Source: Deltaproteobacteria bacterium
GTDB lineage: Bacteria; Desulfobacterota; Desulfobacteria; Desulfobacterales; Desulfatirhabdiaceae
Direction of reading: 5' to 3'
Length of the DNA: 9,704 nt
NCBI GenBank assembly: GCA_026388755.1
Contig: JAPLJE010000708.1
Coordinates: 1 to 9,704 of the forward strand
Made by a program: the position numbers and the translations under genes. The notes below the pieces were generated by a model that saw only the letters and a list, made by a program, of their open reading frames with translations, was not told the DNA's origin and ran no database searches. Shown one piece after another: positions 6,870 through 9,704 of the stretch. Numbering within the stretch: position 1 is the stretch's first letter; each line of letters opens with the position of its first letter.

Positions 6870-6873
6870 ACTC
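6855..6873 (+). other. Frame break and small deletion joining the two oxidoreductase ORFs
   Basis: The upstream frame reads TTC CCC CCC TTG TGA across seven C (6857-6863). The downstream ORF lies in the +1 frame, which reads CCT TGT GAA CTC ATG here, that is PCELM followed by CVRGR. In GltD-type proteins NPFP is followed by about nine residues of pattern xVCGxVCxx before PCExxC. Those residues are missing, so a net loss of about 26 bases fits the data. There is no Shine-Dalgarno site for the ATG at 6874. Confidence 0.75.
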
Positions 6874-8565
6874 ATGTGTGTGCGGGGCAGAATCGACCAG
6901 CCGGTTTCCATTAAATATTTAAAGGCTTTTTCCGCAGAGAAGTCGATGCGGGAAGGGCGGTATCTCAATCCGCCCAAAGAACCGGATAAAGGGCAGAAAG
7001 TCTGTATCATCGGCGCAGGGCCCGCCGGCATGAGCGCTGCGTATTACCTGAGTCTTAAGGGATACGGTGTCCGGGTTATCGAGGCGTTGCCAACGGCCGG
7101 AGGAATGATGCTGCTTGGCATCCCCCGATACAGGCTTCCGTGTCGAATCATCGACCTGGAAGTGACGATGCTCGAAGAACTGGGCGTGGATTTCCGGTTC
7201 GATACAAGTTTTGGCAAAGACGTTACCCTGGATTCCTTAAGCGCCGAAGGCTTTGAAGCCTTCTTTTTTGCAATCGGCGCCCATAAATCGTTTAAGCTCA
7301 ATATCCCCGGTGAAATGGATTATCCTCAGGTCACGCAGGCCATCGATCTGCTGCGGCGCGTGGCATTGGGAGACTGGGAAATTCCTGGCGAGAAAGTCGT
7401 GATCATTGGCGGTGGGAATGTGGCCATCGATGCCGCCAGAACCTGCATAAGGCTGGGTTGCAAGGAGGTGATCCTGGCATACCGCAGAGCGCGCACTGAA
7501 ATGCCCGCGGATGTCGAGGAGGTCGAACAGGCCGAGGAAGAAGGGGTTCAGATTTCTTTTTTGACCATTCCTGTCGCCATAATTGGAACTGGCCTTGACC
7601 AGAATGGCCGGGCAACTGCGCTTCGATGTGTTCGCGCTGAAATGATCACACAGGAAGGCAGCAATCGAAAAGTTCCGGTTCCGATTGAAGGCAGTGAATA
7701 TTTGATTGAAACCGATGCGGTGATTTCCGCTATCGGACAGCAGGTGGATCAGGACTGCTTGTCATCAATTTCTAGACTCAAATGGACCCGCAGAAATACT
7801 CTGTTTGCCAGCAGGGTCAACATGAAAACATCGGTTCCCGGTGTCTTTGCAGCCGGAGACGCGGTTTCGGGGCCGGCAACTGTGATTGAAGCCATCGGCG
7901 GCGGCAAGCGTGCGGCAGATGCCATTGACCGTTATCTGTCGGAAATTCCCCAGCCAAGAATTCCACCGGTGCCGGTTCGAAGGGGAAGGATCGACTGGAT
8001 AGAGGTACCGGCCAAGGTCAAAATGGAAATGAAGCGGCCTGTCATGTCCCTGTTGCCCATTAACCGCAGGCGAAAAACTTTTCAGCAGGTGGAAACCGGC
8101 TATCCGGAAAAAAGGGTTCGGCAAGAGGCCGCCCGATGCCTCCGCTGTGATATTTGCACCCGATGCGGGCGCTGCATGGAGATATGTCGGGACAAGATAA
8201 AGGTTGATGCCCTGAAGATGGGCTATCTTGATTTTGATCGTCCCGGTCCAACCGATTTTACCATTACCGAAACAAGGTGTGTTTTATGCGGCGCTTGCGC
8301 CGCCAACTGCCCCACCGGGGCTATGAGAGTGGAAGATTCGAATGGAGAAAGGGTGCTGTCCTTGTGCGGGACGGTTCTGAACCGGCAGAAATTAATCCAT
8401 TGTGAAAGCTGCGGCGCGGTCATGGGGACTGCATGTTACCTTGAGTATATTCGGAAAAAACATCAGTCCGTCATACAGATCGGCGATCCGCAGACGCTAT
8501 GTTACTCCTGTGCCCGGAAAACGATGGCGGCATACATGGCTTCCCGGTGGCGTCAGTATGAATAA
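6874..8565 (+). CDS. GltD-type FAD/NAD(P)-dependent iron-sulfur oxidoreductase (C-terminal half of interrupted gene)
   Basis: The 563-residue frame opens at CVRGR, in the middle of the Fer4_20 domain begun by the previous ORF. FAD-binding GAGPAG lies at residues 47-52 and a second Rossmann motif GGGNVAIDAA at 179-188, followed by YRRARTEMPA (203-212), typical of NADPH-binding GltD-like proteins. GVFAAGDAVSGPATVIEAI (323-341) is the second FAD contact. Residues 422-438 and 469-479 carry ferredoxin-type cysteines (CLRCDICTRCGRCMEIC; CVLCGACAANCP), and the tail has further cysteines at 498, 510, 513, 521, 543 and 546 that could bind another metal. Relatives include glutamate synthase small subunit, NfnB and SfrB, which move electrons between NAD(P)H and iron-sulfur partners. 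It is unlikely to be glutamate synthase, as no large subunit is near. The start at 6874 is the first ATG but mid-domain, so independent translation is doubtful. Confidence 0.92.
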   Translation: MCVRGRIDQPVSIKYLKAFSAEKSMREGRYLNPPKEPDKGQKVCIIGAGPAGMSAAYYLSLKGYGVRVIEALPTAGGMMLLGIPRYRLPCRIIDLEVTMLEELGVDFRFDTSFGKDVTLDSLSAEGFEAFFFAIGAHKSFKLNIPGEMDYPQVTQAIDLLRRVALGDWEIPGEKVVIIGGGNVAIDAARTCIRLGCKEVILAYRRARTEMPADVEEVEQAEEEGVQISFLTIPVAIIGTGLDQNGRATALRCVRAEMITQEGSNRKVPVPIEGSEYLIETDAVISAIGQQVDQDCLSSISRLKWTRRNTLFASRVNMKTSVPGVFAAGDAVSGPATVIEAIGGGKRAADAIDRYLSEIPQPRIPPVPVRRGRIDWIEVPAKVKMEMKRPVMSLLPINRRRKTFQQVETGYPEKRVRQEAARCLRCDICTRCGRCMEICRDKIKVDALKMGYLDFDRPGPTDFTITETRCVLCGACAANCPTGAMRVEDSNGERVLSLCGTVLNRQKLIHCESCGAVMGTACYLEYIRKKHQSVIQIGDPQTLCYSCARKTMAAYMASRWRQYE

Positions 8566-8593
8566 TATCGATTTGAGAAATAGAAGTGAAATG

Positions 8594-8613
8594 CCCCTTT
8601 TCCCAAAAAGGGG
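8594..8613. repeat. Hairpin between the flavoprotein gene and the small downstream gene
   Basis: CCCCTTTT (8594-8601) and AAAAGGGG (8606-8613) form a perfect 8-bp stem with loop CCCA, 28 bases after the flavoprotein stop. No T-run follows on the + strand (AAGGATATC comes next), so termination is uncertain; it may stabilise the upstream transcript or attenuate read-through into the small gene. Confidence 0.45.
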
Positions 8614-8673
8614 AAGGATATCATGTGGCTCGTTATGCCAAGAAAGCAAAGGGGTTATAAGGGAGGGGATATT

Positions 8674-8886
8674 ATGGGTTTTCGTAAAGGACAAAAAGTT
8701 GAGATTTTTAAAAAGTCAACGGATGATGGATGGGAAAGTTTTATGGATGCTTATGTCGGAACCCATGGCATAATTACGGATCCCGATACCGCCATCAATG
8801 ACTCAGATGCTCTGGTTGAGGTCAGTCTGGTGGGAAAAGGCACTTTCCGATTTCCCCAGGACTGCCTGAGGTGCATTGACGCATAG
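8674..8886 (+). CDS. Small 70-residue protein, possibly SH3-like
   Basis: The ATG at 8674 is preceded by GGGAGGGG (8661-8668), an excellent ribosome-binding site, and gives MGFRKGQKVEIF. The product is short-stranded and rich in V, G and D (GTHGIITDPDTAINDSDALV; EVSLVGKGTFRFPQDCLRCI). The pattern of a G-x-K/Q-V opening strand, a G-x-I-T turn and a closing FRFPxDxL strand suggests a small SH3-like or KOW-like beta barrel, but this is inferred from shape. An upstream in-frame ATG at 8623 also has a plausible GGAAGG site and would add 17 residues (MWLVMPRKQRG...), less likely because the added stretch looks unstructured. It is separated from the flavoprotein by a hairpin, so co-transcription is uncertain. 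No named family recognised. Confidence 0.75.
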   Translation: MGFRKGQKVEIFKKSTDDGWESFMDAYVGTHGIITDPDTAINDSDALVEVSLVGKGTFRFPQDCLRCIDA

Positions 8887-8935
8887 AAGAACGGCTCAGC
8901 CATTTAGGTGCTGCGAATGGTAAGCGGTCAATGGG

Positions 8936-8948
8936 GGGCTGATAGCCC
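8936..8948. terminator. Weak possible terminator hairpin
   Basis: GGGCT-GAT-AGCCC forms a 5-bp stem (extendable by one G-T pair) about 50 bases after the small gene's stop, followed by TATAGTTTTCC. The stem is short and the T-run only four bases, so termination here is possible but weakly supported. Confidence 0.2.
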
Positions 8949-9022
8949 TATAGTTTTCCTAAGCTATTATGACAGTGAGAGGTTGAAATCACCAGAGATA
9001 TTTTCAGAGGCAGAAATTGATC

Positions 9023-9704
9023 ATGCCAAAATTATCCGGCATTATGTTTGACAAACGGGATCACGTTTTGTTGACCATCGTCAATGACGTGTTGAACCGG
9101 GATAAAAGTCAGGAATATAATAAACGCAAGTTTTACCCCTATTTTCATCCTCATGGTATCAAGAAACTAGCTGAATCCAAGGGCTTGCGCATCGCCTATG
9201 CCGTCATCCATCTGCTGGAGTCACTTGAGGCCGGTAAACAGGATGAACGCATCGGCGCCCTGCGCGCATTGCGAGACGAGGTGCTGAAAGCATCGGACGG
9301 TGCCATGCCCAAAAATACGGCACGGGTCTTGCTGCAGATCATGAAGGAACTGGTACGATCTCAGGGAGATTGCAACCGCCAGCTCCAACTGGCCCATGAT
9401 TTCAGGGTTACGGCCACGGGTAAGCCCCGCATCGTGCGAAAGCAGCTGAAACGCTACCATCTGCTGGAAATGCCCGAGGAATGGAATCAGCTGGCGTTTG
9501 ACGACCATGTTCACGATGTGAACACCAAGGGCCGCAAGTCTGCCACGCACCTGATCATGGATGCTTGGATCAAGGGCGTTCGCCGCCTGCGCGTAATTTA
9601 CTACAATTACATTCAGGCGTCATTTGCTGCTGAGCTTTTAGAAGCTGCCGAAATAATGGGAATTACGATGCGTATCGGCATCGAATATGCCGCCCGCTTC
9701 CGAG
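9023..9704 (+). CDS. N-terminal part of a large protein with a PHP-like motif (runs off window)
   Basis: The frame opened by the ATG at 9023 stays open for 227 codons to the window edge, so only the N-terminus is seen. Residues 1-150 are mostly helical and basic, with no signal peptide or membrane helix. From residue 161 the sequence reads DHVHDVNTKGRKS: H162-x-H164, G170 and S173 have the spacing of PHP-domain motif I (HxHTxxSDGxxS), though the usual Asp after the Ser/Thr is Lys169. A helix (ATHLIMDAWIKG), a strand (RLRVIYY), another helix (AAELLEAAEIMG) and RIGIE (217-221) follow in the order expected of PHP metallo-phosphoesterase folds, where the Glu can be a metal ligand. AGAGG at 9006-9010 is a distant ribosome site. 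Domain call inferred; total length, remaining domains and function cannot be seen. Confidence 0.75.
   Translation, partial: MPKLSGIMFDKRDHVLLTIVNDVLNRDKSQEYNKRKFYPYFHPHGIKKLAESKGLRIAYAVIHLLESLEAGKQDERIGALRALRDEVLKASDGAMPKNTARVLLQIMKELVRSQGDCNRQLQLAHDFRVTATGKPRIVRKQLKRYHLLEMPEEWNQLAFDDHVHDVNTKGRKSATHLIMDAWIKGVRRLRVIYYNYIQASFAAELLEAAEIMGITMRIGIEYAARFR

Noticed and set aside
5991..7031. 346-codon open frame antisense to the ferredoxin gene
   Set aside because: It runs across the junction of two real genes and has no recognisable domain; a codon-bias shadow.
1..9704. Search for CRISPR arrays, insertion sequences, att sites, tRNA or rRNA genes
   Set aside because: No regularly spaced repeats, transposase or integrase signatures, terminal inverted repeats or recognisable RNA genes were seen by eye.

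Overview
The window looks like chromosomal DNA of an anaerobic Desulfobacterota/Deltaproteobacteria-type bacterium, probably near Desulfobacterales. The basis is the kind of genes present: a multi-[4Fe-4S] ferredoxin joined to a GltD-type flavoprotein, an HcaT-like MFS permease followed by a tiny coupled gene, and a Wzz-like membrane protein, all with clear Shine-Dalgarno sites. This is inferred from protein character and no database search was possible. All confident genes lie on the + strand.

Left part (1-4354), loosely packed and partly decayed: a DOMON-like (CBM9-type) protein (27-644); about 945 bases with no convincing gene; a 542-residue Wzz/chain-length-determinant-like protein (GTG start, 1590-3218) with no polysaccharide genes beside it; an orphan C-terminal remnant of a type I restriction subunit HsdR (3464-3853) with no visible hsdM or hsdS; and about 500 more bases without a supportable gene. 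This stretch looks AT-richer than the rest and reads as a site of past rearrangement or gene loss.

Middle part (4267-5715): a possible promoter overlapped by a 15-bp palindrome, then an MFS_1-like/HcaT-like transporter (4355-5536) translationally coupled by a 4-base overlap to a 60-residue small gene (5533-5715).

Right-centre part (5730-8886): a candidate promoter, then what appears to be one ancestral electron-transfer gene now read as two ORFs. The N-terminal ORF (5895-6869) carries four ferredoxin-type cluster motifs, a NuoF-C-terminal-like helical segment and the start of a GltD-type Fer4_20 domain. The second ORF (6874-8565) resumes inside that same domain in the +1 frame and carries the FAD and NAD(P)H Rossmann folds plus C-terminal ferredoxin motifs. 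The junction lacks about nine conserved residues, including two expected cluster cysteines. A small 70-residue gene follows (8674-8886).

Right edge (9023 to the end): the N-terminal 227 residues of a larger protein that runs out of the window. It contains a PHP-like HxH...G..S motif followed by GIE. I see no tRNA, rRNA, CRISPR array, insertion sequence or att site. The strongest observations are the broken iron-sulfur flavoprotein and the truncated PHP-like protein. I do not see a complete, clearly undescribed multi-gene system.
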